64,000 nucleotides of DNA, taken from positions 58,718 through 122,717 of the forward strand of contig NZ_JAHKRT010000010.1 of NCBI RefSeq assembly GCF_018863195.1. Reading direction: 5' to 3'. Source of the stretch: Sphingomonas quercus. GTDB taxonomy: Bacteria > Pseudomonadota > Alphaproteobacteria > Sphingomonadales > Sphingomonadaceae. The translations under genes and the position numbers were made by a program. Positions 1 through 10,581 of the stretch are shown here, piece by piece (within the stretch, counting starts at the first letter, position 1; each line of letters opens with the position of its first letter). The notes under the pieces were generated by a model. That model did not search any database. It worked only from the letters and a program-made list of their open reading frames with translations, and was not told the origin of the DNA.

Positions 1-24
1 TGACGATCCATCCAAATTGCCTAT

Positions 25-675
25 ATGCCGCCCATGCCCCGCGTCGCCGCCAAGATCTGTGGCCTGTCCACGCCCGAGACGCTGGATGCTGCGCTCGCCG
101 CACGCGCGGCCCATGTCGGCTTCGTGTTCTTCGCGAAGAGCCCGCGCAACGTCACTCCCGATCAGGCACGCGCCCTCGCCACCCGCGCCGAGGGCGTGGC
201 ACGGCGCGTCGGCGTGTTCGTCGATCCGGACGACGCGCTGCTGGCCGTCGCCATCGCCGCCGGCCTCGATGCCGTGCAGCTTCACGGTGACGAGACGCCG
301 GAGCGCACCGCCGCCATCCGCCAGCGCTTCTCCGTCGAGACTTGGAAGGCGATCCCCGTCCGCACGGCCGCCGATCTCACCGCCGCCGGGCGTTATCGCG
401 GCGCTGCCGACCGGCTGCTGTTCGATGCCAAGACGCCCCGTGGCGCGGACCTTCCCGGCGGGCTCGGCCTGCGTTTCGACTGGCGGCTGCTGGAGGGCTA
501 TCGGCATGCGGCGCCCTGGGCGCTATCCGGCGGGCTGGATGCCGACAATGTCGCTGAAGCCGCCGGCATCACGGGGGCGACCCTGGTCGATGTCTCGTCC
601 GGCGTCGAAAGCGCCGCGGGCGTCAAGGATGTCGACAGGATCGCCGCCTTCTGCCAAGCGGTCGGGCGTCTATGA
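25..675 (+). CDS. trpF: Phosphoribosylanthranilate isomerase
   Basis: Converts N-(5-phosphoribosyl)anthranilate to CdRP in cytoplasmic tryptophan synthesis. The 216-residue protein has the expected TIM-barrel length and motifs: KICG near the N-terminus with the catalytic Cys, LHGDE mid-protein, LLFDAK followed by a Gly-rich loop, the phosphate loop LSGGLDADN and the C-terminal DVSSGVE. An in-frame ATG at 34 is an equally good start; no clear Shine-Dalgarno precedes either. The stop overlaps the trpB start by 4 bases (ATGA), so trpF-trpB-trpA form a translationally coupled operon. Bases 1-24 hold only an in-frame TGA that may end an upstream gene. Confidence 0.97.
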   Translation: MPPMPRVAAKICGLSTPETLDAALAARAAHVGFVFFAKSPRNVTPDQARALATRAEGVARRVGVFVDPDDALLAVAIAAGLDAVQLHGDETPERTAAIRQRFSVETWKAIPVRTAADLTAAGRYRGAADRLLFDAKTPRGADLPGGLGLRFDWRLLEGYRHAAPWALSGGLDADNVAEAAGITGATLVDVSSGVESAAGVKDVDRIAAFCQAVGRL

Positions 676-1904
676 GCATCCAGAACTCCCTCCGGGCCCA
701 GCCCGACGCGCGCGGTCATTTCGGCGAATTCGGCGGACGCTATGTCGCCGAGACGCTGATGCCGTTGATCCTCGACCTGGAGCGCGAATATCGCGCCGCC
801 CGCGCCGACCCGGCCTTCGCCGATGAGCTCAACGGGCTGATGACCCATTATGTCGGCCGCCCCAGTCCGCTTTATTATGCCGAGCGGCTGACCGAGATGC
901 TCCGCGCCGAAGCGCCGGCCGGCATGGGCGCGAAAATCTATTTCAAGCGCGAGGAGCTGAACCACACCGGCGCGCACAAGATCAACAATTGCATCGGCCA
1001 GATCCTGCTCGCCATCCGCATGGGCAAGACGCGGATCATCGCCGAGACCGGCGCCGGCCAGCATGGCGTCGCCACCGCCACGGTCGCGGCCCGCTTCGGG
1101 CTGCCCTGCACGATCTTCATGGGCGCCAAGGACGTCGAGCGGCAGCAGCCCAACGTGTTCCGCATGAAGCTGCTCGGCGCCGAGGTCCGCCCGGTGGTCT
1201 CGGGCGCGCAGACGCTCAAGGACGCGATGAACGAGGCGCTGCGCGACTGGGTCGCCAACGTCCACGACACCTTCTACATCATCGGCACCGCGGCCGGCCC
1301 GCATCCTTATCCGGAGCTGGTCCGCGATTTCCAGTCGGTGATCGGGCACGAGACCCGCGCGCAGATCATGGCGGCGGAAGGCCGCCTGCCCGATCTGCTG
1401 GTGGCGGCGGTGGGCGGGGGATCGAACGCCATCGGCATGTTCCACCCGTTCCTGGACGATCCGGAGGTGGCGATGCTCGGCATCGAGGCCGCCGGCCATG
1501 GCGTCGACACCGACAAGCACGCCGCGAGCCTCAACGGCGGCACGCCGGGCATCCTTCATGGCAACCGCACCTATCTGCTGCAGGACGAGGACGGCCAGAT
1601 CACCGAGGCCCATTCCATCTCGGCGGGGCTCGATTATCCTGGCATCGGCCCCGAGCACAGCTGGCTGCACGAGATCGGGCGGGTCAAGTATGAAGGCGTG
1701 ACGGACCGGGAGGCGCTCGACGCCTTCCAGCTCTGCTGCCGTGCCGAGGGCATTATCCCGGCGCTCGAATCCTCGCACGGGCTGGCCGCGATCATCCGCA
1801 ACGCGCGCGATTATCGCGAGGACCAGATCATCGTCCTCAACCTGTCCGGGCGCGGCGACAAGGACATCTTCACCGTTGCCGACGCACTGGGGGTGGCGCT
1901 GTGA
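672..1904 (+). CDS. trpB: Tryptophan synthase beta chain
   Basis: Condenses indole with serine, using PLP, in the alpha2-beta2 tryptophan synthase complex. The 410 residues match the usual length. [15 protein letters not shown] contains the PLP-binding lysine, AETGAGQHG the indole-tunnel residues with the catalytic Glu, and GGGSNAIG the PLP-phosphate loop. It is coupled to trpF and trpA by 4-base overlaps at both ends, which fits equimolar synthesis of the two subunits. Confidence 0.99.
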   Translation: MSIQNSLRAQPDARGHFGEFGGRYVAETLMPLILDLEREYRAARADPAFADELNGLMTHYVGRPSPLYYAERLTEMLRAEAPAGMGAKIYFKREELNHTGAHKINNCIGQILLAIRMGKTRIIAETGAGQHGVATATVAARFGLPCTIFMGAKDVERQQPNVFRMKLLGAEVRPVVSGAQTLKDAMNEALRDWVANVHDTFYIIGTAAGPHPYPELVRDFQSVIGHETRAQIMAAEGRLPDLLVAAVGGGSNAIGMFHPFLDDPEVAMLGIEAAGHGVDTDKHAASLNGGTPGILHGNRTYLLQDEDGQITEAHSISAGLDYPGIGPEHSWLHEIGRVKYEGVTDREALDAFQLCCRAEGIIPALESSHGLAAIIRNARDYREDQIIVLNLSGRGDKDIFTVADALGVAL

Positions 1905-2725
1905 GCCGCATCGCCTCTGCCTTTGCCCGCGCCGCCGCCGAAGATCGCGCCGCGCTCGTCGCCTTCATCACCGCCGGCGATCCGGCGCCTGCGGTCACGC
2001 CCGCCATCCTCGATGCCGCGGTGGCGGGGGGCGCCGACGTCATCGAGCTCGGCATGCCGTTCACCGATCCGATGGCGGACGGCCCCGCCATCCAGCTCGC
2101 CAATCTCCGCGCGCTCGCCGCGGGCACGACGACCTCGGCGGTCCTCGACATCGCCGCCGGCTTCCGCGCCCGCCACCCGCAGGTGCCGCTGATCCTGATG
2201 GGCTATGCCAATCCGATGGTCCGCCGCGGGCCGGACTGGTTCGCCTCGGCCTGCGCGGAAGCCGGCGTCGATGGCGTGATCTGCGTCGATATCCCGGCCG
2301 AGGAGGATGACGCGCTCGGCGCCTCGTTGCGCGCGGCAGGAGTCGCCGTCATCCGCCTCGCCACGCCGACCACCGACAGCACCCGCCTGCCGGTCGTGCT
2401 CGATGGCGCGGGCGGCTTCCTTTATTATGTTTCGGTCGCCGGCATCACCGGGATGCAGCAGGCGGCGCAAGCCTCGATCGCCGACGCCGTCGCGCGTCTG
2501 AAGCAGGGCACGGCGCTGCCCGTCGCCGTAGGCTTCGGCGTGCGCGCGCCCGAACAGGCCGCCGAGATCGGCCGCGTCGCCGATGGCGTCGTCGTCGGCT
2601 CGGCGATCATCGACGCCATCGCCAAGGCGGGCGCCGCGGGTGAAGACCCCGCTCCCGCCGTCCGTTCGTTCGTAGATAGCCTCGCCGCCGCGCTGCGGGG
2701 CGCCCGCCAGGAGATCGCCGCATGA
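1901..2725 (+). CDS. trpA: Tryptophan synthase alpha chain
   Basis: Cleaves indole-3-glycerol phosphate to indole and glyceraldehyde 3-phosphate. The start is GTG, overlapping the trpB stop as GTGA. The 274 residues include [16 protein letters not shown], with the catalytic Glu and Asp of the family, [10 protein letters not shown], and the phosphate-binding GFGVRAPEQ segment. The stop overlaps the accD start (ATGA), so accD is read from the same message. Confidence 0.98.
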   Translation: MSRIASAFARAAAEDRAALVAFITAGDPAPAVTPAILDAAVAGGADVIELGMPFTDPMADGPAIQLANLRALAAGTTTSAVLDIAAGFRARHPQVPLILMGYANPMVRRGPDWFASACAEAGVDGVICVDIPAEEDDALGASLRAAGVAVIRLATPTTDSTRLPVVLDGAGGFLYYVSVAGITGMQQAAQASIADAVARLKQGTALPVAVGFGVRAPEQAAEIGRVADGVVVGSAIIDAIAKAGAAGEDPAPAVRSFVDSLAAALRGARQEIAA

Positions 2726-3576
2726 GCTGGCTCGATCGTGTCCGCCAGAGTATCCCGTTCATCGCCAAGCGCGAGACGCCGGACAATCTCTGGCACAAAT
2801 GCCCGTCGTGCGGGCAGATGGTGTTCATGAAGGAGTGGGAGGAGAATCTCTCCGTCTGCCCGAAATGCGGCCATCATGGCCGCATCGGCCCGGCGGCGCG
2901 CTTCGCCCAGGTGTTCGATGCGGCGACCTACACCTTGCTGCCGCGTCCGACGGTGCGCGAAGATCCACTCAAGTTCCGCGACACCAAGCCCTATGCCGCG
3001 CGCATCAAGGCCGCCCGCGCCGCCACCGCCGAGAATGACGCGCTGGTCAACGCCCGCGGCATGATCGAGGGGCTGAAGGCGGTGGTCGGCGTGCAGGACT
3101 TCGCCTTCATGGGCGGATCGATGGGCATGGGCGTCGGCGCTGCCTTTCTCGCCGGCGTCGAGGCGGCGATCGCGGATCATTGCCCCTACATCATCTTCAC
3201 CGCCGCGGGCGGCGCGCGCATGCAGGAGGGCATCCTCTCGCTGATGCAGATGCCGCGCACCACCGTCGCCATCGCCAGGCTGCACGAGGCGGGGCTGCCC
3301 TATATCGTGGTGATGACCGATCCGACCACCGGCGGCGTCACCGCGAGCTACGCGATGCTCGGCGACGTCCAGATCGCCGAGCCCAACGCGCTGATCGGTT
3401 TCGCCGGCCAGCGCGTGATCGAGAGCACGATCCGCGAAAAGCTCCCCGAAGGCTTTCAGCGCGCCGAATATCTGCTCGATCACGGCATGCTCGACATGGT
3501 CGTGCGCCGCCACGATCTGCGCGCGATGCTCGCCCAGCTGATCGGCTATCTCGCGCCGGAGAAGGCGGCGGCGTAA
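2722..3576 (+). CDS. accD: Acetyl-CoA carboxylase carboxyltransferase subunit beta
   Basis: Beta half of the carboxyltransferase that moves CO2 from biotin to acetyl-CoA, the first step of fatty acid synthesis. An N-terminal four-cysteine zinc ribbon (CPSC and CPKC, about residues 28-50) is followed by the crotonase-like carboxyltransferase fold with [12 protein letters not shown] and [12 protein letters not shown], the oxyanion-hole glycines. Length 284 is typical. It is coupled to trpA by a 4-base overlap; trp-accD-folC is a common gene order in alphaproteobacteria. Confidence 0.98.
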   Translation: MSWLDRVRQSIPFIAKRETPDNLWHKCPSCGQMVFMKEWEENLSVCPKCGHHGRIGPAARFAQVFDAATYTLLPRPTVREDPLKFRDTKPYAARIKAARAATAENDALVNARGMIEGLKAVVGVQDFAFMGGSMGMGVGAAFLAGVEAAIADHCPYIIFTAAGGARMQEGILSLMQMPRTTVAIARLHEAGLPYIVVMTDPTTGGVTASYAMLGDVQIAEPNALIGFAGQRVIESTIREKLPEGFQRAEYLLDHGMLDMVVRRHDLRAMLAQLIGYLAPEKAAA

Positions 3577-3593
3577 GGCACGGGCCGACCTTC

Positions 3594-3680
3594 GTCACCT
3601 TGAACCTGTTTTCCAGGGCCCACCCCTCCGCGCGCTCCGCAGCGTGTGGAGAAGAGGATGCTGAAACCGGTTCACATGAC
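3594..3680. repeat. REP-like palindromic repeat, copy 1
   Basis: The left arm begins GTCACCTTGAACCTG and the right arm ends GGTTCACATGAC. The arms are imperfect inverted complements about 40 bases apart, so the element can fold into a long hairpin. Related elements occur at 19095, 26655 and 36449. It fills most of the accD-folC gap and may attenuate readthrough; that role is inferred. Confidence 0.6.
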
Positions 3681-3721
3681 GAGACCGGCAGCGAGCGCGG
3701 AACAGGCAGGCTCTGAATATC

Positions 3722-5034
<1,313 letters not shown>

Positions 5035-5050
<16 letters not shown>

Positions 5051-6360
5051 ACCTCCCCGGCGTCGCCGATCGAACGGTCGATCAGGCCGCTGCGCATCAT
5101 CATCCAGAAGATAGCGATCCCCGGCAGCGCGAGCAGCGCCGTGAACAGGTAGAATGCCGGATATCCCATCGCCTCGATCAGCGCGCCGGCGGTGGTCCCG
5201 GTGATCAGCCGTCCGGCGATGCTGGCCGTCGCCGACAGCAGCGCATATTGGGTTGCCGTGAAGCGCAGGTCGGTCAGCGCCGAGAGATATGCGACCACCG
5301 TCACCCCGCCGATGCCGCTCGCGAAATTCTCGAAGCCGATCGCCGCGGCCATACCGATATTGCTCGGCCCCGATGCCGCCAGCAGCGCGAAGCCGATATT
5401 GGTCACGCCCATCAGCACCAGGCTGATCATCACCGATCGTTTGAGCCCGAGCTTCGAATAGATGATGCCGCCGACGAACACGCCGGCCAGCAACGCCCAG
5501 AAACCCACTCCAACATCGAATACCGCGATCTGATCATTGGTGAAGCCGAGATCGTCGAACAATAAGCGCAGCGTCAGATTGGCGAGCGTATCGCCAATCT
5601 TGTGCAGCAGCACGAACACCAGGATCAGCGCCGCGCCCTCGCGCCGGAAGAATTCCGAGAGCGGGCCGACAAAGGCGTCGACCATCTCGGCCAGGCCACG
5701 CTGCTTTGCCGGTTCGCGTCGCCGCGTCGGCTCGCCCATCACCAGAGCGGTTATGATTGCCGGCAGCCCGAACAGCGCGCACAGCCAATAGGCGCCGGTC
5801 CAGCCGATGCGCACCGCCATCACCAGCGCCAGCGCACCCGCCGCAGCGGATCCGATCCGCCAGCCATATTGCGACATGCCCGAACCGACGCCGAGCTGGC
5901 GCGGCTCGAGCAGCTCGATGCGATAGCCGTCGATGACGATGTCGTAGGTGGCGCCGGCCACGCCGACCAGCACCGCGGCCACCGCCACCTGGCCAAGATG
6001 GGCGGCCGGATCGAGCCCGCCGAGGAGGAGCACCGCCGCAATCGAAAGCACTCCAGCGACAAGCATCCAGGAGACGCGTTGTCCCAAGCGATGCAGTAGC
6101 GGCAAGTGCATCCGATCCACGATCGGCGCCCAGAGAAACTTGACATTATAAACGAGGAAAGCAAGCGCGAAGGCCGTTACGCTCTTCTTGTCTATTCCTG
6201 CCTGGGCCAACCGCGTGGTGAGCGTCGAGGCGATCATCGTGAACGGAAACGCTGACGAAATGCCCAAGAAAAATGCGGCAAGCGGCGCCGCTTCGGTGTA
6301 AGGTCGAATGACGGCTGGAACCTTGGCGCGCCAGCCCACGGGAGAGACCATGTCGTTCAT
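5035..6360 (-). CDS. MFS permease, AmpG-like
   Basis: A 441-residue inner-membrane protein with about 12 hydrophobic segments. It resembles the AmpG/PAT branch of the major facilitator family, which imports anhydromuropeptides or acetyl-CoA: see FLWAPIVDR after the third helix, the inter-domain loop ending in FFRREGAALILVFVLLHK, and the late ENFASGIGGVT. I start it at the ATG at 6360 (MNDMVSP) because the upstream open frame has no membrane-protein character. The substrate cannot be assigned, as no ampD, ampR or beta-lactamase gene is nearby. Confidence 0.8.
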
Positions 6361-6479
6361 AGCGTTTTTGTGTAGCGTACCCTCCCCAAAGGTCGAGGGG
6401 GCGGGGCCGCAAAATTCGGCCACGGCTCCTGGACAGGATTAACTCCCTCTTTAGCCTCGTGCGTTTATCCCGGCGAAAT

Positions 6480-7430
6480 ATGAGCAAATATTCGCTCCCC
6501 TCGGTTCGCTCCCGCCTCGGCCGTGCGCTGCACGGTCTCGCTGCACGCATGCTGCACCAGGAGGCACGGGAACGCTGGCACGAGGCCGCTCTCCATCCCT
6601 CCATCCCGGACGCGGTGCTGCTGGCGGATCTGATCGCGGCGGTCGAAAATGACAGGCTCGCCCTCGTATACCAGCCCAAGCTCAATGCCCGCAGCAATCA
6701 GATCGAGGCGGTCGAAGCCTTGCTGCGCTGGCAGCATCCGGTGGCAGGCGCGATCGGCCCGGCCGATTTCATCCCCTGGGCGGAGCGGCACGGCCTGATC
6801 CGTCAGGTCACGCAATGGGTGCTGCGCACCGCGATCCGCGACCAGGCCGATCTCGCCGCCAGTGGCCACGCGCTGGCCGTCAGCGTGAATCTCTCCGGAC
6901 GGCTGGTCGGCGACCGCAGCTTCACCCGCTGGGCGCTCGAGGCATGCAAGGAGGCCGTCGGCCCGATCGGCATGGAGATCACCGAGACGGCAGTCATCGA
7001 CGGCACCGAGAATGCGCTGGAGAATCTCCACGCCTATGCCGATGCCGGCATCCGTGTGGCGATCGACGACTATGGCGCGGGCCTTTCGTCCCTCGCCTAT
7101 CTTCGCAAGTTACCGGCAAGCGAGCTGAAGATCGACAAGATGTTCATCTCCACCCTCGTCTCGAGCCACCGCGATCCGTTGCTGGTGCGATCGACGATTG
7201 ATCTTGCTCACGCCCTGGAAATGGAAGTCACCGCCGAGGGTGTCGAGACCCCGATCGCGCTGTCGCTGCTGCGCGTCATGGGTTGTGATCTTATCCAGGG
7301 CTATGAAATTTCCCGTCCGCTGCCTCTGGACGAGCTCCGCCACTTCCTCGATACACGGAATGCGGAGTCTGGGGTGACGGCGACTACCCGGTCGCCTGTC
7401 TCAATTACCCAATTCGCGGGTCGCTTGTAG
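6480..7430 (+). CDS. EAL-domain cyclic-di-GMP phosphodiesterase
   Basis: Predicted to hydrolyse c-di-GMP to pGpG. The 316 residues consist almost entirely of one EAL domain after a 45-residue leader. The metal and substrate residues are present: the ExLxR equivalent EALLRW, the Asn of SVNLSG, EITETAV, IDDYGAG, the lysine in SELKIDKMF, TAEGVE and LIQGYEISRPLP. It is therefore likely to be active. The ATG at 6480 is preferred; a GTG at 6459 is in frame. No sensory or membrane domain is present, so it is probably cytosolic. A diguanylate cyclase lies 6 kb downstream. Confidence 0.9.
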   Translation: MSKYSLPSVRSRLGRALHGLAARMLHQEARERWHEAALHPSIPDAVLLADLIAAVENDRLALVYQPKLNARSNQIEAVEALLRWQHPVAGAIGPADFIPWAERHGLIRQVTQWVLRTAIRDQADLAASGHALAVSVNLSGRLVGDRSFTRWALEACKEAVGPIGMEITETAVIDGTENALENLHAYADAGIRVAIDDYGAGLSSLAYLRKLPASELKIDKMFISTLVSSHRDPLLVRSTIDLAHALEMEVTAEGVETPIALSLLRVMGCDLIQGYEISRPLPLDELRHFLDTRNAESGVTATTRSPVSITQFAGRL

Positions 7431-7440
7431 CTTAGTCTAA

Positions 7441-7462
7441 ACAATCAGTGCTAACTGATTGT
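7441..7462. promoter_or_regulatory. Perfect 8-base inverted repeat before the autotransporter gene
   Basis: ACAATCAG and CTGATTGT form a perfect dyad around a 6-base loop, 89 bases upstream of the autotransporter start and just after the EAL stop. It lacks a T-tract, so it looks more like an operator or an RNA hairpin than an intrinsic terminator. The binding factor is unknown. Confidence 0.4.
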
Positions 7463-7550
7463 AAACCATGGGCCTGTACCCACTGGTAACCCTGCCCTGT
7501 CAGTTTCGTTGACGGGAATGGACGGGGCGGATTGTCAAAAGGGAATAGAG

Positions 7551-10499
7551 ATGTCGCTGCGCGCACGTCGGATCCGGATCGCCGCCTTGGCGGCTTCGCT
7601 TGGAACGCTTTCTCTCGCCGCCGGAATGGCGTCCGCGCAGGGCACGAACCCCGCGCCCCGTCCCGTCAGGCCACAAGGCATCGTCACGCCGTCATGGGGC
7701 AGTGTCAGTCCGTTCTGGGGTAGCGTCAGTCCGTTCTGGGGCAGCGTCAGCCCGTTCTGGGGTAGCGTCAGCCCGTTCTGGGGTAGCGTCAGTCCGTTCT
7801 GGGGTAGCGTCAGCCCGTTCTGGGGTAGCGTCAGTCCGTTCTGGGGCAGCGTCAGCCCGTTCTGGGGCAGCGTCAGTCCGTTCTGGGGTAGCGTCAGCCC
7901 GTTCGGCGGCGCCGCGCCGGCGGATGGCATCATACCGCAATGGGGTAACATCAACGCCTTTTGGGGCGACGTGAACACGCGCTGGGGCAGCGTCAGCCCG
8001 TTCTGGGGCAGCATCAGCCCGTTCGCCGATCCCTCCGCCTATCAGCCGGTGGCCGATCAGCTGAAGGAGATGATGCAGCATTCGGCCGACTTCTGGGGCG
8101 CCACCGTCCAGCAGAAGACCGGCAAGTCCTTCCAGGATGGTTTCGCCCAGCCGCTGCTCGTCAAATACGGCATCGATCTCAACGATCCGTCGACGCTCGC
8201 CAAGCTCGACGTCGGCCAGCGCAACCAGTTCTTCGTCGACTGGTATGATGGCCTGATGAACCTCTCCGGCACGGACCGCGTCGATCACTGGATGGGTGCG
8301 GTGCATTGGAACCCGGCGCTCAGCCAGGTCCAGGGGGCAGGCTCCGGCACGGTGATCGGCCTGCTCGACTTCACCGTCAAGGATCCTGACCTCACCCAGA
8401 GCATCAGCAAATATACCGGCGTGTCCGATTTCTCGAACGGTCACGGCGCCGCCGTCGCCAGCCTGATGATCTCGGCGCAGGACGGCAAGGGCGTGATGGG
8501 CATCGCGCCGCGCGCCACCGTCGTCGCTTACAATCCGTTCGACGCGACCGGCACCGCCAACTGGGCGGACATCACCAATGGCGTGAAAATGCTCGTCCAG
8601 AACAGGGCGAGCATCGTCAACATGTCGCTGGGCGTGCCCGGCTACACGCTGCATCCGGACTGGAACGGCGTGTTCACCGATGCCTCACTGGCCGGGAAGA
8701 TCGCCAAGACCGTGTTCGTCATCGCCGCCGGCAACGAGGGCGCCAGCCAGACCGGCAAGATCCTGTGGAATCCGGCCAATCCCTACTTCCTCGTCGTCGG
8801 CTCGGTCGACCCGTCCGGCACGATCTCCAGCTTCTCGAACCGGCCGGGCGACGCCTGCCTCGTGTCCAGTGCCACCGCGACATGCGCGGCGGGCAACGCG
8901 CTGCGCGATCGCTTCATCGTCGCGCCCGGCGAGCTGATCCTCGTCTCGGACGACAAGGGCGGCACGATGCGCATGTCCGGCACTTCGCTGGCGGCGCCTC
9001 TGGTGTCGGCGACGATCGCCCTGCTGCACGATCGCTGGCCGTGGCTCGCCACCAATCCCAAGGCGACGACCAACATCATCCTGCGCTCCGCGCGTGATCT
9101 CGGCGCGCCGGGTGTCGACGATGTCTATGGCGTCGGCCTGCTCGACGTCACCGCCTCGCAGTCGCCGATCGACATGAATGCGCTGCGTCTCTACCAGATG
9201 GTCAACGGCAAGCTGACCCAGCAGCCGCTGTCCTCCGTGCAGGGAGCGACGCAGGAAACGCTGACCAAGTGGGAAGCCGACGGCGCCTTCTTCTACGCCT
9301 ATGAGGATATCGACGGCACGTTCCGCGACTTCTCGATCCCGCTGTCGACCCGCTTGGTCGGCGGCGCCACCCTGTCGCCGACCGGCCGGCAGGAGAAGTT
9401 CCAGCAATATCTCTACAGCCGCTTCATCGATTGGGTCGGCAAGACCGGCACGAGCGGCGGCGCGGCGGGCTTCGCCTCGTTCACCAGCATGTCGGCGCCG
9501 GTCGGCAACCCCTATGGCGTCAACATGACCATGTCGATGGCGCCGCGGACGCTGATGCAGGGCTATCGCCAGTCGGGTATGCCCTATCAGACGGCGTTGC
9601 AGATCGCCGATCAGGACAATCGCTTCGCGATCACCGCCGGCGACGGCGACGGCGCGATCACGCTCGGCCAGCATGCCGGCTTCGGCCTCGCTTCGGATTA
9701 TGACAGCGACACCGGCGGCGCCAACCCGCTGCTCGGCCTCGCCTCGGGCGGCGCCTATGCGGCGGCGCGCTATGCGCTCAGCGATCGGGTGCAGATGTCG
9801 TTCGGCGTGACGGAGCGTTCGCTGCGCCGCGACACCCGCGGCATGTCGGTGGGCGACCAGCTGATGCTCGGCGGCATTCCGGACAACCGCAGCTCGGCCG
9901 AACATGTCGCGATCAGCTATCGCATGTCGCCGGCGATCACCGTCAATGCGGGCTATACCCGCCTGCGGGAGAACACCGCGCTGCTCGGCACCCAGTCTGT
10001 CGATCGCGCCGATCTCGCCGGCGGCTCGACCACCGACGGCGCCACCATCGGCATGAACGTGGCGGTCACGAGCGATCTCAACATCGCCGCCTCGGGCACC
10101 GTCGGCCGCACCCAGGCCAATGGCCGGCAGAACATCGCCGTCGGCAATGGCGGCCTGCTCACTTCGTCCTACGAGGTCGCGCTGACCAAGAACAAGCTGT
10201 TCGACGCCCGCGATCGCATCCGCTTCACGTTCAGCCAGCCCATGTATCTGGAGCAAGGCAAGATTGATTACACGACCGTGCAGGTGATCGATCGCCAGAC
10301 CGGCGAACTCGGAAATGTCACCCAGTCCTTCGACATTTCCGGCAAGAATCGCCAGTTCATCGGCGAGATGCTCTACGGCCGCAGCCTCGGCATCAATCGG
10401 GAGGTGAGCCTGTTCGGCCGCGCCCGGCTGAAGCAGGGCGTCACCACCGATGCGCTGCCGGCCTATATCGCCGGCGCTCGCTTCCGCATGGGTTTCTGA
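7551..10499 (+). CDS. S8 serine-protease autotransporter with Trp-rich tandem repeats
   Basis: A predicted secreted subtilase (982 residues) anchored by an outer-membrane barrel. The ATG at 7551 opens a Sec signal peptide (basic SLRARRIR, a hydrophobic core, cleavage near ASAQG). Next come ten WGSVSPF-type repeats and degenerate copies (about residues 50-160). The protease domain has Asp273 in GLLDF, His298 in GHGAAVAS, the oxyanion Asn in AAGNEG and Ser479 in GTSLAAP, so the triad is complete. The last 300 or so residues are beta-barrel-like and end RFRMGF with a terminal aromatic. The two Cys in the protease insert could form a disulphide. The substrate is unknown. It sits just upstream of a histidine kinase gene. 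Confidence 0.9.
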   Translation: MSLRARRIRIAALAASLGTLSLAAGMASAQGTNPAPRPVRPQGIVTPSWGSVSPFWGSVSPFWGSVSPFWGSVSPFWGSVSPFWGSVSPFWGSVSPFWGSVSPFWGSVSPFWGSVSPFGGAAPADGIIPQWGNINAFWGDVNTRWGSVSPFWGSISPFADPSAYQPVADQLKEMMQHSADFWGATVQQKTGKSFQDGFAQPLLVKYGIDLNDPSTLAKLDVGQRNQFFVDWYDGLMNLSGTDRVDHWMGAVHWNPALSQVQGAGSGTVIGLLDFTVKDPDLTQSISKYTGVSDFSNGHGAAVASLMISAQDGKGVMGIAPRATVVAYNPFDATGTANWADITNGVKMLVQNRASIVNMSLGVPGYTLHPDWNGVFTDASLAGKIAKTVFVIAAGNEGASQTGKILWNPANPYFLVVGSVDPSGTISSFSNRPGDACLVSSATATCAAGNALRDRFIVAPGELILVSDDKGGTMRMSGTSLAAPLVSATIALLHDRWPWLATNPKATTNIILRSARDLGAPGVDDVYGVGLLDVTASQSPIDMNALRLYQMVNGKLTQQPLSSVQGATQETLTKWEADGAFFYAYEDIDGTFRDFSIPLSTRLVGGATLSPTGRQEKFQQYLYSRFIDWVGKTGTSGGAAGFASFTSMSAPVGNPYGVNMTMSMAPRTLMQGYRQSGMPYQTALQIADQDNRFAITAGDGDGAITLGQHAGFGLASDYDSDTGGANPLLGLASGGAYAAARYALSDRVQMSFGVTERSLRRDTRGMSVGDQLMLGGIPDNRSSAEHVAISYRMSPAITVNAGYTRLRENTALLGTQSVDRADLAGGSTTDGATIGMNVAVTSDLNIAASGTVGRTQANGRQNIAVGNGGLLTSSYEVALTKNKLFDARDRIRFTFSQPMYLEQGKIDYTTVQVIDRQTGELGNVTQSFDISGKNRQFIGEMLYGRSLGINREVSLFGRARLKQGVTTDALPAYIAGARFRMGF
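7698..7908 (+). repeat. In-frame 21-base tandem repeats, ten units
   Basis: Ten consecutive 21-base units encode SVSPFWG (the last is SVSPFGG). Units differ almost only at silent positions (ggT/ggC, agT/agC before ccg), so the peptide is conserved while the DNA has drifted. Divergent relatives (WGNINAF, WGDVNTR, WGSVSPF, WGSISPF) follow up to about 8025. Confidence 0.95.
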
Positions 10500-10581
10500 T
10501 CTCGTTATGCGCGTTGTAAATCCTTAGAGATTCCTTAGCCGTGTTGTGCCATGCTCATTCCCGTGGCGGGGAGAGGCATTG

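Noticed and set aside
6438..6452. A CtrA-like site TTAA-N7-TTTA ahead of the EAL gene
   Set aside because: One half-site is imperfect and nothing else supports CtrA control, so it was not listed as a feature.
7698..7908. Regularly repeated DNA that could suggest a CRISPR array
   Set aside because: The units are directly adjacent 21-mers in frame, with no spacers and mostly silent differences; they are coding tandem repeats.
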